Assembly (NCBI GenBank): GCA_030068075.1
Contig: CM057833.1
Location: 47,883,587-47,947,586, forward strand
Reading direction: 5' to 3'
DNA: 64,000 nt
Source of the DNA: Paguma larvata
Lineage: Eukaryota > Chordata > Mammalia > Carnivora > Viverridae
Shown here: piece after piece, positions 11,220-22,296 of the stretch
How positions within the stretch are numbered: the first letter of the stretch is position 1
How the letters are laid out: every line of letters starts with the position of its first letter
Notes under the pieces: generated by a model
Seen by the model: only the letters and a program-made list of their open reading frames with translations
Told to the model about the DNA's origin: nothing
The model's database searches: none
Translations under genes and position numbers: made by a program

Positions 11220-12720
11220 ACATAATGTCAATTTATGAAAGAAACCCAAATTCATAGGGGAATTTAGGATAGGATAAGTGGCATTTCAGTTTTGGGAAAA
11301 CAGGATCCATGAATAAACAGAATGGACATGATTAGTGGAATTTGGGGGGGAAACTGTTGGATCCCTATTTCATATCTTACTCACAAATGACTTCTAGAAG
11401 TATCAAAATATTCAATAATTTAAAAGGAGACTATAAAAAGAGCAGAAGAAAATATATGATTCATTTTAATAATCTAGGGAGTAGAGAAACCCTTTTAAGC
11501 AATGACCCAGAACTCTGAAACTTTAAACAAATTAATAAGTTTGGCCACATAAAAACAAATATTTGTAAATGGCTAAAGAAAATAGAAGACAAATGAAATA
11601 TTTGGAAAAATATATTGGAAACTCACCAAAAGGATACTTTTCCTAATACAAATAGGATGTTGAGGGAAGAATATGAAAAATAACTAATCCCATTGAAAAT
11701 GGTTGAATTATGTGTACGTAGCTTACAAAAGAAAAAAAATGGGTCTTTAAAATAAGAAATGATGTTCAGTCTCTCTCATATAATGAGAAAATATATTGAG
11801 ATATCACTCCTCTCTTTAAAGTTGGCAAAGATCCATAGTTTGAAAACACTTAGGTGATCGCGTACATCACTACAAACACCTCAGGAGGACACTGGGAATA
11901 CTTCTTAAAATTATACACATACCCATTCTTAGACTTACCAGTTCCACTTCCTTGTACTCAAGGAACAGATACACTTGCACAAGTGTTTATGCTTGTTTTA
12001 CTGCAACATCCATCTGCATCAGGACGGAGCCGTGAAATGAAGCATGGGGCATTCTTGCAATGGAATACCATGTAATCATAAAAGAGGATGAGGAAATTCT
12101 TTATGTCCTTTATATTTATGAGATACAATCATCAAAAACAGATATTTTTTAATGAAAGAGGGGGGAGGGGTAGAGAGAGAGAAGGAGAGAGAGAATCTAA
12201 AGCAGGCTCTACGCCCAGCACAGAGCCCAACATGGGGCTCGATCTCACAACCTTGAGATCATGATATGAGCTGAAATCAAGAGACCAATGCTTAACCAAC
12301 TGAGCCACTAAGGCACCCCCAAAACAGATGTATTTTTATATTAAAAAGCACATGGCCTTGAGTAAAACAGTCAGAAACACAGTAGCATATACTATCTGAT
12401 TCTGTCCATATGGCATTCAAGACCAGGGGAAATTAATAGATGGTGATAAGAGTGAGAACAGCAATGACCTCAGGAGAGACTGAAAAGAGGCTCAAGGGAG
12501 ATGCTGGGATGATGATTATATGAGTATATATGGAAAGACAAATTTATCAATTGTACATAAAATTTCTGTAAGATGTTTCATCTTAGTTTAAAAATACAAG
12601 CAAGATTCAGAACGTGTGTAATATTCTGTATTGTCACAATGTAAGCAAAAGAGAAAAATATATAGGTCTCTGTATGTATTTGTTTAAACTTGCGTAGAAT
12701 ATTTCCAGAAGGCCACACAA
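11220..12720 (+). mobile_element. Old L1/HAL1-type LINE fragment, split by a SINE
   Basis: Plus-strand text follows the distal L1 ORF2 and 3' region: AAAACAGGATCCATGAATAA, ATATCACTCCTCTCTTTAAA, GCAATGGAATACCATGTAAT, and after the SINE AAGCACATGGCCTTGAGTAA and TTTCTGTAAGATGTTTCATC. The frames are destroyed. The SINE at 12,144-12,320 interrupts it. Confidence 0.65.
12144..12320 (-). mobile_element. Carnivore tRNA-derived SINE
   Basis: Reverse order of SINEC features: GAGAGAGAATC, CCCAACATGGGGCTCGATCT, GAGATCATGATATGAGCTG, CAACTGAGCCACTAAGGCAC. Target duplication AAAACAGAT at 12,135-12,143 and 12,321-12,329. It lacks the felid-specific GACAGCTCAGAGCC segment, so it is an older subfamily. Confidence 0.93.
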
Positions 12721-13189
12721 AGAACTGAGAAGGGTTTCTGGGTAACTAGGAGCAGAGAGGAGGGTTTGACCCCTCACTATATACCTTATGCTACTCTTGT
12801 ATTTTAAACCATGAGAATATATTGCCTTATCACAAAAGATGTTGAATTAAAATTTTAAAAACATGCCACCTACAATTACCCAAGACCTCTTGGAGCCTAC
12901 TCAGTCCTACTGACAAATGCCAGGCCAGGCAGAGAGAAAAGGGTCTAAAGTCAGCCCTCTGCTGACTTTGACTCTCATGCCACATGAGGTCACTATTGAG
13001 GCTGGGCCTGTGAGATCTGACAGACACCCTGTCCACCACCAACCCCCTGCCACTTCCCCCCGGGCAGCAGTCATCACAGCTGCTTAGACTCTTAGATTGA
13101 CCAAGGTCACATACCCAGATGCCTATTTTATTCATTCAAAAATATTTTCAAATGGCCATTAGGTGTGTAGCTCATATTTCTGAGAAAGA
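12721..13189. other. Unassigned non-coding stretch
   Basis: No repeat recognised. A 101-codon minus-strand frame (12,830-13,135) exists, but it has no recognised domain and no plausible splice or start context. Confidence 0.4.
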
Positions 13190-13700
13190 CAGAAAGCAAG
13201 CAAATGAACAACAATAACAAAAATAGAATATGTCAGATGGTGACAAGTGCGAAGAGGAGAAACAAATAATGGCACAGTGATAAAGTACCAAGGGCAAGGG
13301 TGGTGAGAGAAAGTTCTGGCTCCTCTAGGCGGGTGGCTCGCAGAAGGCCTAGGTGGTGAGGTGGTTTCTGAAATCTGAAGAAACAAGGACACAGGCATTG
13401 TGAATATCTGGAGATAGAGTTCAAAGCAGAGAGAAGAGTAAATGCAAAAGCCCTGATGGCAGAGCATGTGCACCACGGCTGAGAAACATCAAGGAGGCCA
13501 GGGTGGCAGGTGTAGAGAGAAAACCAAGCAGAATAATAGAAACAGGAAACAAGAGAGCTAAGCAGAGCCCAGATCATAAGGGGTGTTGACATCAAGACCT
13601 ACTCTTGTACTCTGAGCAAGGTGAGAAGCCAGTGGAGGAGTCTGAGCAGAGAATTAAGGCATTATTCTTTAGACCTATGAAACAGAGATGTCAGGATAGA
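13190..13700 (-). mobile_element. L2 LINE relic
   Basis: Reverse L2 3' region: AATGCAAAAGCCCTGATGGC, AAACATCAAGGAGGCCAGGG, CCCAGATCATAAGGGGTG, GAGAAGCCAGTGGAGGAG. The 105- and 120-codon minus-strand frames here are chance frames in this relic. Confidence 0.65.
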
Positions 13701-14243
13701 TATACAAGTCTGGGCTTTAGGAAAGAGAAAGAAGCTGAATATGTAAATCTGGAAATTGCTGTGTTTCTCTTTGCTGCAAGTGAATTACTCCGGGGCCATT
13801 AGATTCTTTGGAGTCCTTTCTTACTCGCACATCTTGGTCAGATCCACCCTGCTTACTCAGTCAGGGTCCCTACCTTCGCAACATGTGGAGCAGGTATTCA
13901 GGTATCTACTCTTCTAGCTCAGCAGACAAACTGATCTATCCCTGGCTGAAGACTCCATATGTCAAAGGATCTAAGTAACACAGCTGCTAACACAGCTAAC
14001 ACATATATGCCCATGTGTGCTCAAGTGCACTTAAGCTCTTCTGCTGAGACCACAGGTGCATACTCACCTTAATTTTTACATTTCCTTAACCAGGAGGGAG
14101 CACTTAACTGAATCCCCTCTGAACTAAAAAGGGCTACTTTGTCTACCCACACATAGCTATACAGACAGCCTAATATCACTAAAAGATTTTAGTTATGTTC
14201 TACTAAGACTTCCATGACATTTCTATAACCTTTCACTATATTT
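13701..14243. other. Unassigned non-coding stretch
   Basis: Nothing recognised on either strand. Confidence 0.4.
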
Positions 14244-14250
14244 TGTAGAT

Positions 14251-14467
14251 TTTTAAAATTTTTTTAATGTTTATTTATTTTTGAGAGACAGTGACAGAGT
14301 GCAAGTGGGGAAGGGGCAGACAGAGAGGGAAACACAGAATCAATCTGAAGCAGACTCCAGGCTCCGAGCTATTGCACAGAGCTCAAATGGGGCTCGAACT
14401 CATGGACTGTGAGATCATGACCTGAGCCAAATCGGACACTTTACTGACTAAGCCACCCAGGTGCCCC
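14251..14467 (-). mobile_element. Feliform SINE (SINEC family)
   Basis: Poly-A side AATGTTTATTTATTTTTGAG at the left, CAGGCTCCGAGCTATTGCAC, GGGGCTCGAACTCATGGACT, AGCCACCCAGGTGCCCC at the right. TGTAGAT flanks both ends (14,244-14,250 and 14,468-14,474). It stands directly next to an older SINE at the same target. Confidence 0.95.
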
Positions 14468-14476
14468 TGTAGATCT

Positions 14477-14597
14477 TTTTCAATTATTTTTAATTATTTT
14501 TTAACTAATCTCTACACTGAATGTGTGGCTCAAACTCATAACCCCAAGATCAAGAGTCACATGCTGTACCAACTGCACCAGCCAGGCACCCCTCTTT
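14477..14597 (-). mobile_element. Older truncated carnivore SINE
   Basis: Left A-rich end, CTCTACACTGAATGTGTGGC, CAAACTCATAACCCCAAGAT, CCAGCCAGGCACCCC. Target copy TGTAGATCT at 14,468-14,476 and 14,598-14,606. It was apparently inserted first; the SINE to the left later entered its 5' target copy. Confidence 0.8.
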
Positions 14598-14606
14598 TGT
14601 AGATCT

Positions 14607-15039
14607 CTTAAACATTTTCCCATCTTTGTCTATTCCTCCCCTACTAACATCTAAATTATCCATCTGCTCCTATTTCAAATATGCATACTTCCAATATTTA
14701 AGATCCAAAATCAAAGCATGGCCTTCTTACTTACTAGCTGAATGACTGAGAAATGCACTTTATTTCCATAAGCCTCAGTTTCTCTACTTTATAATGAATT
14801 CTTTTAAGAATAGAGTGATACATGTTTTTGTTTACATTTTTATAACTTTCAACATAAATTGATGATGATGAAGATGATGATACTTACCTGGTGATGCCCT
14901 GGTTAGCTAGCTAGGGGCCTTCGTGCTCTTTGCTGGGCAAGAAGGAAAAAGGTGGCAAGCGAAGGTGGGAAGTGTGGAAATAATTCCCCACACACATGAA
15001 CTAGAAAGAACATATGTAGTATTAGTATTTTTATTAGGC
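14607..15039. other. Unassigned stretch with short GAT repeat
   Basis: A TGATGATGAAGATGATGAT run lies at about 14,861-14,882. Otherwise no feature was recognised. Confidence 0.4.
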
Positions 15040-15200
15040 TAAACCAGCATTAATTAACTAGCTGTGTGACCTTAGGAAAACCTACCTAACCTCTCTGTGA
15101 TACTGATTGCTAATCTGTGAAATGTAGGCAATACTAATTATATTCATGGGATTGTTATAAGGAATATTTAAACGTGATGAGGATAAGCCTCAGTACTGCA
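15040..15200 (+). mobile_element. MIR SINE relic
   Basis: MIR core: TAACTAGCTGTGTGACCTTA, AACCTCTCTGTGATACTG, ATCTGTGAAATGTAGGCAAT, then GGGATTGTTATAAGGAATAT. Confidence 0.8.
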
Positions 15201-15749
15201 ATTCATATCTTCACAGTGATGCAAAATACTCCATAAACTTCAATGATATTATCCTCATCTCCATCAGGGAGGAGTGTCAACTGGAGCAGGTCAGGTAGAG
15301 GATCCAAGGAGGAACTGAGCACCAGACAAAGGCAAATCAAGAATTCAGGTACAAAGGACAAGGGAGTTCTCAAGTGTTGAGAGGTTAAGCAGAAGGTAAA
15401 TGTAACAGAGATTCAGACTTGAAATAGCAATATTGCATTCAGATCAAACTAGAAACAAGCATGCGTTATATTCATTTGCACCGGGAAAATGATAAAACAT
15501 AGTGATCAGGAGGTTGAATTTTGTGCAAGGGTTTCCATTTTGTCACAGGTTTCAGTCCTGATTCTGGAATGTCCTGGCTGTAGAAGCTCTGTTCTGCTAA
15601 CTGCGATTGTTCATCCACAAAAGAAAAGATGAAAGTGATAGAATCTGGTCACTGAAGCGTCACCCCAGACCCCAGTGACATCATCCTCATTGCTGCATCA
15701 GGAGAGGTGTCTTTAGAGGAAGGGCATCGCCGAGAGGAGTACTCAGCCC
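15201..15749. other. Unassigned non-coding stretch
   Basis: Nothing recognised. Confidence 0.4.
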
Positions 15750-15900
15750 CTAACAGACCTGGCTTGGATCCTAGCTCAGATATTTATTACGTGACCTTGG
15801 ATAAGTTTCTTATGTTGAACCTGAGCTTTCTCCACTATTAATTGGAGGTAATAATAATTTTTAATTGAGATAAAGTAAGCATAACATGAGCTCAAAAAAT
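15750..15900 (+). mobile_element. MIR SINE relic
   Basis: MIR pattern: ACCTGGCTTGGATCCTAGCT, TTACGTGACCTTGGATAAGT, then ATTGGAGGTAATAATAAT. The following 15,905-16,010 (TTACTAAGCACTGTGCTATC) resembles an ancient L2/L3-type repeat. Confidence 0.75.
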
Positions 15901-16029
15901 AGTGATCACTGTTGTTTATGGTTGCGCTTTACTAAGCACTGTGCTATCTGTTGGGCATACAGCGTGGATGGACAAGAACACATTTCATACTGTCAACATG
16001 ATACCCTTCAAATACTTAAAGACAGGTAC

Positions 16030-16310
16030 TAGGGCGCCTGGGTGTCTCAGTAGGCTAGGTGTCTGACTCTTGATTTCAGCTCAGGTCATGATCTCACTGT
16101 TCATGGGTTTGAGCCCCACATTGGGCTCCACACTCTTGGAGCCTGCTTGGGATACTCTCTACCTCCCTCTCTCTCTCTCTCTCTCTCTGCCCCTCCCCCA
16201 CTAATGCCCTCTCTTTCTCTCCTCTCTCTACCCCTCCCCCTCTCATGACCTCTCTTTCTCTCCCTCTGCCTCTCTCTCTCTCTCAAAATAAATAAATAAA
16301 CTTAAATATT
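16030..16310 (+). mobile_element. Feliform SINE with expanded CT tract
   Basis: Head GGGCGCCTGGGTGTCTCAG, GGTTTGAGCCCCACATTGGG, then an unusually long CT-rich body (about 16,160-16,282) and AATAAATAAATAAAC. Perfect 14-bp target duplication TTAAAGACAGGTAC at 16,016-16,029 and 16,311-16,324. The 61-codon minus frame here is pure CT-tract translation. Confidence 0.96.
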
Positions 16311-16324
16311 TTAAAGACAGGTAC

Positions 16325-18020
16325 CACGTTTCTCTACTCAGTATCTACCCTAGTAGTCTCTTCTCTAGTTTCTTAGCTATTGCTCTCATGACAAGATTTC
16401 CCACACCATCCTCTCCTCCTTGGACTTTGCTAGATGAACTCTGTTTATTAACGCCCCTTCAAAATACAACCCCACGAGGGAGACAATATCGTGAGATGCA
16501 GATTTAGTTTTGGCCTTAACCCTGTACTTCAATTGATCCAGCCAACATTTCTGTTAGTTTCTTTATTCCTGCAACAGTCACAAAGGAAACCACAACAGAA
16601 TTGCCAAATTCATTGGTACAGTGCATAGCCTGAGAAAGTATTCAGTTGTCATAAGCAAGCTTTAAAGTAAAGAAGCAAAGATCCTGTATGGGATCCAAAG
16701 TAGAATCATGGAGCAGGAAGAGTCCACTGCATCCACTAAACAGTCCAGATGGCTCTACTTTAGGCCACCAAGAAGATGGATATTTCGGGGTGAGGGGCGG
16801 GGATGGCATTAATGTGATTAAGAATACAAATATTTAACCATAAAGAAATAAGCTTTGAAAGTATTTTAAAGCCAGACTCCCTAGTAAAGTTGAGAATATA
16901 TATATTATTAATTTCAAATATCCTTTTTTAGAGCTCATAAATCCTTCCAGAGTAATAGAGTATAATGAGAGCAGATTTATTTCCTCCTACAAAGGCAGAG
17001 CCTCTACCAATGCCTCCAGATAACCTAAAGGGTCATCAGAAGCAGCAGCTTTAAGACAGTCAACAGGTAGTTACCGCAACCTCTTAATTGAAACAACCCC
17101 TTTTAAATTAAAAAAAAAAAAAAAGAGAGTCCTAAACTATAGATCCTATTCTGTGAATGTTCATGAGGACCATTTTCTACTCTTTGATTTATGTGCCTAG
17201 GCCTGAGTGTCAGAGGCCTGAGAAATCACAGCTGGATTAAAGAGATGAGCTTAGCATGAAAGTCCCATTTTGTTTTATGAAAGAAGCTCAAGCATCAGGG
17301 TTTGAATGGCTCGGCACCTCTTTAATCAAACCAAGGCTGCCTAGTCCAGGGCTTTGTAAGTGAGCTAATTAGTAATGTGCCAGAGACTTACCTGGTTAAT
17401 CAAATGATTAATCACTCAGTAGACTTCATTCCTCTTGTTTTCTGGCTGTCTTTGGCTTTTCTATTTTTTTTTTTTTGTATTTTTTTGAAATTAGCATTTT
17501 AATAGCTGGCAGTCACCATTCAGAGTAAAAAATGGCATTGTCCCATTTTAACCATTTTTTGTACAAATAAAAATGAGACAGAGGATATTTTTTTCTATAA
17601 CTATGAAAAGAATAGTCCTCAACTATGGCTTGACCAAGAAATGTTAAGCCATTTCTGAGGAAATTCAGTGTTTGGGAAGAGGAGGATTTCAAGTGCTACG
17701 GAAGGTTTGAGCATCTGTTTGCATGTACAGTCTTGGTTAGAAAAAAGATTTCTGAAAAAAAAATCACATGACTATAATTAGCTGACTAGATTTCCATGTT
17801 TCTTCATTCCTCCCTTCCTTCCTCCTTTCCTTCCTTCATTTATTTAATATTTAAAGTAACTTCTAAAAGGACAAAAAACGTTGACCATTTTGGAAAATTC
17901 TAACATGGAGAATAAAAATGTACATGGCATAGTTTTGTTGAACAATTGATTAAGTTACATTTAAATACATCTTTAAATCCTCGATGTTTTGGAATAAGGT
18001 ATATTAAAAAGGAAATAAAT
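16325..18020. other. Non-repetitive stretch; candidate conserved block inside
   Basis: No gene or interspersed repeat was recognised apart from poly-A (about 17,107-17,124) and poly-T (about 17,465-17,480) runs. The part 17,180-17,460 is rich in TAAT-type homeodomain sites, including TAATTAG (about 17,367) and the imperfect palindrome GGTTAATCAAATGATTAATC (17,394-17,413). Such clustering is typical of developmental enhancers, but conservation cannot be seen from one sequence. Confidence 0.3.
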
Positions 18021-18170
18021 AGAGGATCCTGGGTGCTTAGTCAGTTGAGCATCCAACTCTTGATTTCAACTCAGTTCATGATCCTAGGATCATGGGATCA
18101 AGCTGTGTCAGGCTCCATGCAGAGATTCTCTGTCTCTCCCTCTGCCCTTCTCCCCCACTTTCACTCTCTC
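18021..18170 (+). mobile_element. Older carnivore SINE
   Basis: GATCCTGGGTGCTTAGTCAG, GTTGAGCATCCAACTCTTGA, ATCATGGGATCAAGCTGTGT, CAGGCTCCATGCAGAG, then a CT-rich body. The tail has become the purine tract that follows. Confidence 0.9.
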
Positions 18171-18419
18171 AGAAGGAAGGAAGGAAGGAAGGAAGGAAGG
18201 AAGGAAGGAAGGAAGGAAGGAAGGAAGGAAGGAAGGAAGGAAGGAAAGGAAGGAAGGAAGGAAGGAAGAAAGGAAGGAGGAAAGAAAAAGAAAGAAAGAA
18301 AGAAAAAGAGAGAGAAAGAAAGAAAAAGAGAGAGAGAAAGAAAGGAAAGGAAAGGAAAAGAAAAGAAGAGTAGAGAAAGGAAAGGAAAAGAAAAGGAGAG
18401 AGGGAGGAAGGAAGAAAGA
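18171..18419. repeat. (GGAA)n/(GAAA)n purine tract
   Basis: 18,171-18,370 is 200 consecutive purines on the plus strand (GGAA units, then GAAA/GAGA units). One T at 18,371 is followed by another 48 purines. It abuts the pyrimidine-rich SINE body (18,127-18,170). The 166- and 93-codon frames here (KEGRKEGR-type) are repeat translations, not proteins. Confidence 0.97.
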
Positions 18420-18775
18420 CCTTTAACTGAAATGTTCCAGCTCTGATCTTTGCCAGATTAATAATACTCTTAGTTTAGATATCTAAATACTGTTAAGGAG
18501 CTCAATTATCTTTTTAGAAGATAATATTATAATGGTGTAATTGCAATTCAATATCCTAAAATAATTGTCAGTTATAAAAACATATAGTTAAGAAGTAAAA
18601 AAAAAAAAAAACTCGTCAGTTACCAGCAATTCCCTCATGATGTCACTGCAAGCATCCATGACAACCTGCCCTCCCACTCTGTCCATGTGACCCATCAGTC
18701 CATCTTTCACAGTCCTGTGGATCTTCACCAGGCACCATGGGAAAGCATTCTCTGATTACCCCAATAGAATATTTT
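18420..18775. other. Unassigned non-coding stretch
   Basis: Nothing recognised except a poly-A run at about 18,598-18,612. Confidence 0.4.
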
Positions 18776-18984
18776 TAAGTTTATTTATTTTGAGAGAGAG
18801 AAAGCACAAGTAAGGGAGGGGCAGAGAGAGAGAGAGAAAGAGAAATAGAGAGAGAGAATCCCAAGTGGGCTCTGCACTGTCAGTACAGAGCCTGATGTGG
18901 GGCCCGACTCTTAAAGCAGGAGATCATGACCTGAGCTGAAACCAAGAGTCAGATGCTTAACCGACTGAGTCACCCAGGTGCCCC
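18776..18984 (-). mobile_element. Carnivore SINE (SINEC family)
   Basis: AAGTTTATTTATTTTGAGAG, CAAGTGGGCTCTGCACTGTC, GGAGATCATGACCTGAGCTG, GAGTCACCCAGGTGCCCC. Diverged target duplication around CCAATAGAATATTTT / CCAATGGTATTTT. Confidence 0.92.
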
Positions 18985-19123
18985 TACACCAATGGTATTT
19001 TAAATGAAGGACAATGAAACCATTATAAATTTGTTTTCAATAATTCGTGTGTTTGGATTTCCACATAAATTTTCTTCCATTGCCACACATGTAAAATTTC
19101 TATGTGTAGTCAGAGATAAATAA

Positions 19124-19138
19124 ATATTTTGCTTTTCT
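19124..19138. repeat. Target-site duplication, left copy
   Basis: ATATTTTGCTTTTCT, identical to 22,981-22,995. It brackets the inverted L1 and shows that the whole 3.84-kb block entered in one event. Confidence 0.95.
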
Positions 19139-19577
19139 TTTTTTTGAATAATTTATTGTCAGTTTGGTTTCCATACAACACCCTATGATAATCCCAACAA
19201 GTGCCCTCCTCTGTGCCCATCACCCACTCTCCCCCCTCCCATGTTCCCCTCTCCCCTCAGTTTGTTCTTAGTCTTTGAGAGTCTCCCATGTTATGTCTTC
19301 CTTCCCCTCTGTGGCTTTGTTTTTTCCCCTTCCTTCCCCTCTTCCCCTCCCCTCTGGTTTTCTGCTAGGTCTCCCAAAGCCTACCTATGCATGGGAACAT
19401 ATGGCATCTGTCTTTCTCTGCTTGACTTACTTCACTCAGCATAATATCCTCCAGTTCCATCCATGTTGCCACACATGGCCAGATTTCATTCTTTCTCATT
19501 GCTGCGTAGTATTCCATTGTATATATATACCACATCTTCTTTATTCATTCATCTGTTGATGGACACATAGTCTCTTT

Positions 19578-22064
19578 CTATGATTTGGCTATTGTTGACA
19601 GTGCTGCTATGAACATTGGGGTACACGTGCCCGTATGCATCAGCAGTCCTGTATCTCTTGGGTAGATTCTTAACAGTGCTATTCCTGGGTCATAGGGTAG
19701 CTCTATTTTCATTCTTTTAAGGAACCTCCACACAGTTCTCCAGAGTGGCTGCACCAGTTTGCATTCCCACCAACAGTGCAAGAAGGTGCCTGTTTCTCCA
19801 CATCCTCGCCAGCATCTATAGTTTCCTGATTTGTTCATTTTAGCCACTCTGACTGGTGTGAGGTGGTATCTCAGTGTGGTTTTGATTTGTATTTCCCTAA
19901 TGATGAGTGACATTGAGCATCGTTTCATGTGTCTGTTTGCCATTTGGATGTCTTCTTTGGAGAAGTGTCTATTCATATCTTCTTCTGTTCATTTTTCGGG
20001 TGTGGAGTTTGGTAAATTCTTTATAGATTTTAGATATTAGACTTTATCCGATATGTCATTTGTGATTATCTTTTCCCATTCCATTGGTTGCCTATTCGTT
20101 TTGTTGGTTGTTGGTTTTTTTTTTGTTTGTTTGTTTTGTTTTTGCCATGCAGAAGCTTTATATCATGATGAGGTCCCAGTAGTTCATCTTTGCTTTTAAT
20201 TCCCTTGCCTTTGGAGACATGTCGAGTAAGAAATTGGTGCATCTTAGGTCAAAGAGGCTTTTTCCTGCTTTCTCCTCTAGGATTTTGATGGTTTCCTGTC
20301 TCACATTCAGATCTTTTATCCATTTAGAGTTTATTTTTGTGAGTGGTGTAAGAAAGTGGTTTAGTCTCATTCTTTTCATGTTGCTGTCCAGTTCTCCCAG
20401 CACCATTTATTAAAGAGGCTGTCTTTTTTCCATTGGATACATTTTCCTGCTTTGTCAAAGATTAGTTGGCCCTATACAGCGGGTCCATTTCTGAGTTTTC
20501 TATTCCATTCCATTGGTTTATGTGTCTGTTTTTGTGCCAATACCATACAGTCTTGATGACTACCGCTTTGTAGTAGAGGTTAAAGTCTGGGATTGTGATG
20601 CCTCCCGCCTTGGTTTTATTCTTCAGTATTATTTGGCTATTCGGGGTCTTTTGTGGTTCCATACAAATTTTAGGATCGTTTACTCTAGCTTTGAGAAGAA
20701 TTCTGGTGCAATTTTGATTGGGATTGCATTGAATGTGTAGATTGCTTTGGGTAGTATTGCCATTTTAACGATATTTATTCTTCCAATCCATGAGCATGGG
20801 ATGTTTTTCCATTTCCTTGTGTCTTCCTCAATTTCCTTCATAAGTTTTTTATAGTTTTCAGTGTAGAGGTCTTTCACATCCTTGGTTAGGTTTATTCCTA
20901 AGTATTTTATGGTTTTTGGTGCAATTGTGAAAGGGATTAGCTTCTTTATTTCTCTTTCTGCTACTTCATTGTTGGTGTATAGAAATGCCACCAATTTCTG
21001 TACATTGATTTTGTACCTTGCAACTTTGCTGAATTCATGGATCAGTTCTAGTAGGCTTTTGGTGGATTCTGTTGGGTTTTCCATGTAAAGTATCACATCA
21101 TCTGCAATAAGTGAAAGTTTGACTTCTTCCTTGCCAATCTTGATGCCTTTTATTTTGTTTTGTTGTCTCATTGCTGATGCTAGGACTTCCAACACTATGT
21201 TAAATAGCAGTGGCGAGAGTGGACACCCCTGTCGTGTTACTGATCTCAGGGGGAAGGCTCTCAATTTTTCCCCATTGCGGATGATATTAGCTGTGGGCTT
21301 TTCATATATGACTTTTATAATGTTTAAGTATGTTCCTTCTATCCCGACTTTTTCGAGGGTTTTTATTAGGAAAGGGTGCTGTATTATGTCGAATGCTTTT
21401 TCTGCATCTATTGACAGGATCATATGGTTCTTATATTTTCTTTTGTTAATGTGATTTATCATGTTGATTGATTTGCGAATACTGAACCAGCCCTGCAACC
21501 CAGGGATGAATCCTACTTGATCATGGTGAATAATTCTTTTTATATGCTGTTGGATTCCATTTGCTAGTATCTTGTTGAGAATTTTTGCATCCATATTCAT
21601 CAGGGATATTGGCCTGTAATTTTCTTTCTTTGCTGGGTCTTTATCCAGTTTGGGAATCAAAGTGATGCTGGCTTCATAGAATGAGTCCGGGAGTTTTCCT
21701 TCCATTTCAATTTTTTGGAACAGCTTAAGGAGGATAAGAATTAAGTCTTTTAAATATCTGGTAAAATTCTGCAGGGAAGCCATCTGGTCCAGGGCTTTTA
21801 TTTGATGGGAGGTTTTTGATAACTGATTCTATTTCTTCAATAGTTATGGGTCTGTTCAAATTTTCTATTTCTTCCCGTTTGAGTTTTGGTAGCATGTGGC
21901 TATTTAGGAATTTGTCCATTTCTTCCAGGTTGCTGAGTTTGGTGGCATATAATTTTTCATAGTATTCTCTGACGATTGCTTGTATTTCTGAGGGGTTGGT
22001 TGTAATTACTCCCATTTCATTCACGATTTTATCTATTTGAGTTCTCTCTCTTTTCTTTTTGAGA
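19578..22064 (-). pseudogene. L1 ORF2 remnant (reverse transcriptase and C-terminus)
   Basis: Spread over several frames: about 21,725-22,064, 20,680-21,783 (367 codons), 20,462-20,662, 20,158-20,406 and 19,578-19,976. RT blocks are recognisable: [38 protein letters not shown] and the catalytic IADD (family norm FADD). The C-terminal cysteine region [18 protein letters not shown] is present near 19,820. The endonuclease domain (first third of ORF2) is absent because of 5' truncation at the inversion junction. At least three frame changes make it non-functional. Host role: none; it is a dead copy of the L1 retrotransposition enzyme. Confidence 0.95.
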
Positions 22065-22296
22065 AGCCTGCTCTGCCACCAGCACACTGTATACCCTGTC
22101 CTTAACGTGTAGCTGGTACTTCAGGACATTGCCATCAGTGAGTCATTTGTTATTCTTTTTTCTGTTGTGAACTGCTTGTCTGTATCATTTGTTGGTACGT
22201 TTGAGTATTTCTGTTTTCTGTTTGTCTGTCAGTCTGTTTTCCTTTCCAGGGCAACTTCAAGAAACAATCCAAAACACATCTAGCCAAAATGACAAA

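Noticed and set aside
13159..13595. Minus-strand frames of 105 and 120 codons
   Set aside because: They overlap each other in different frames within an L2 relic and show no domain.
17946..18446. 166-codon plus-strand frame rich in K, E, G and R
   Set aside because: Translation of the SINE plus (GGAA)n/(GAAA)n tract; both frames in the tract are open for the same reason.
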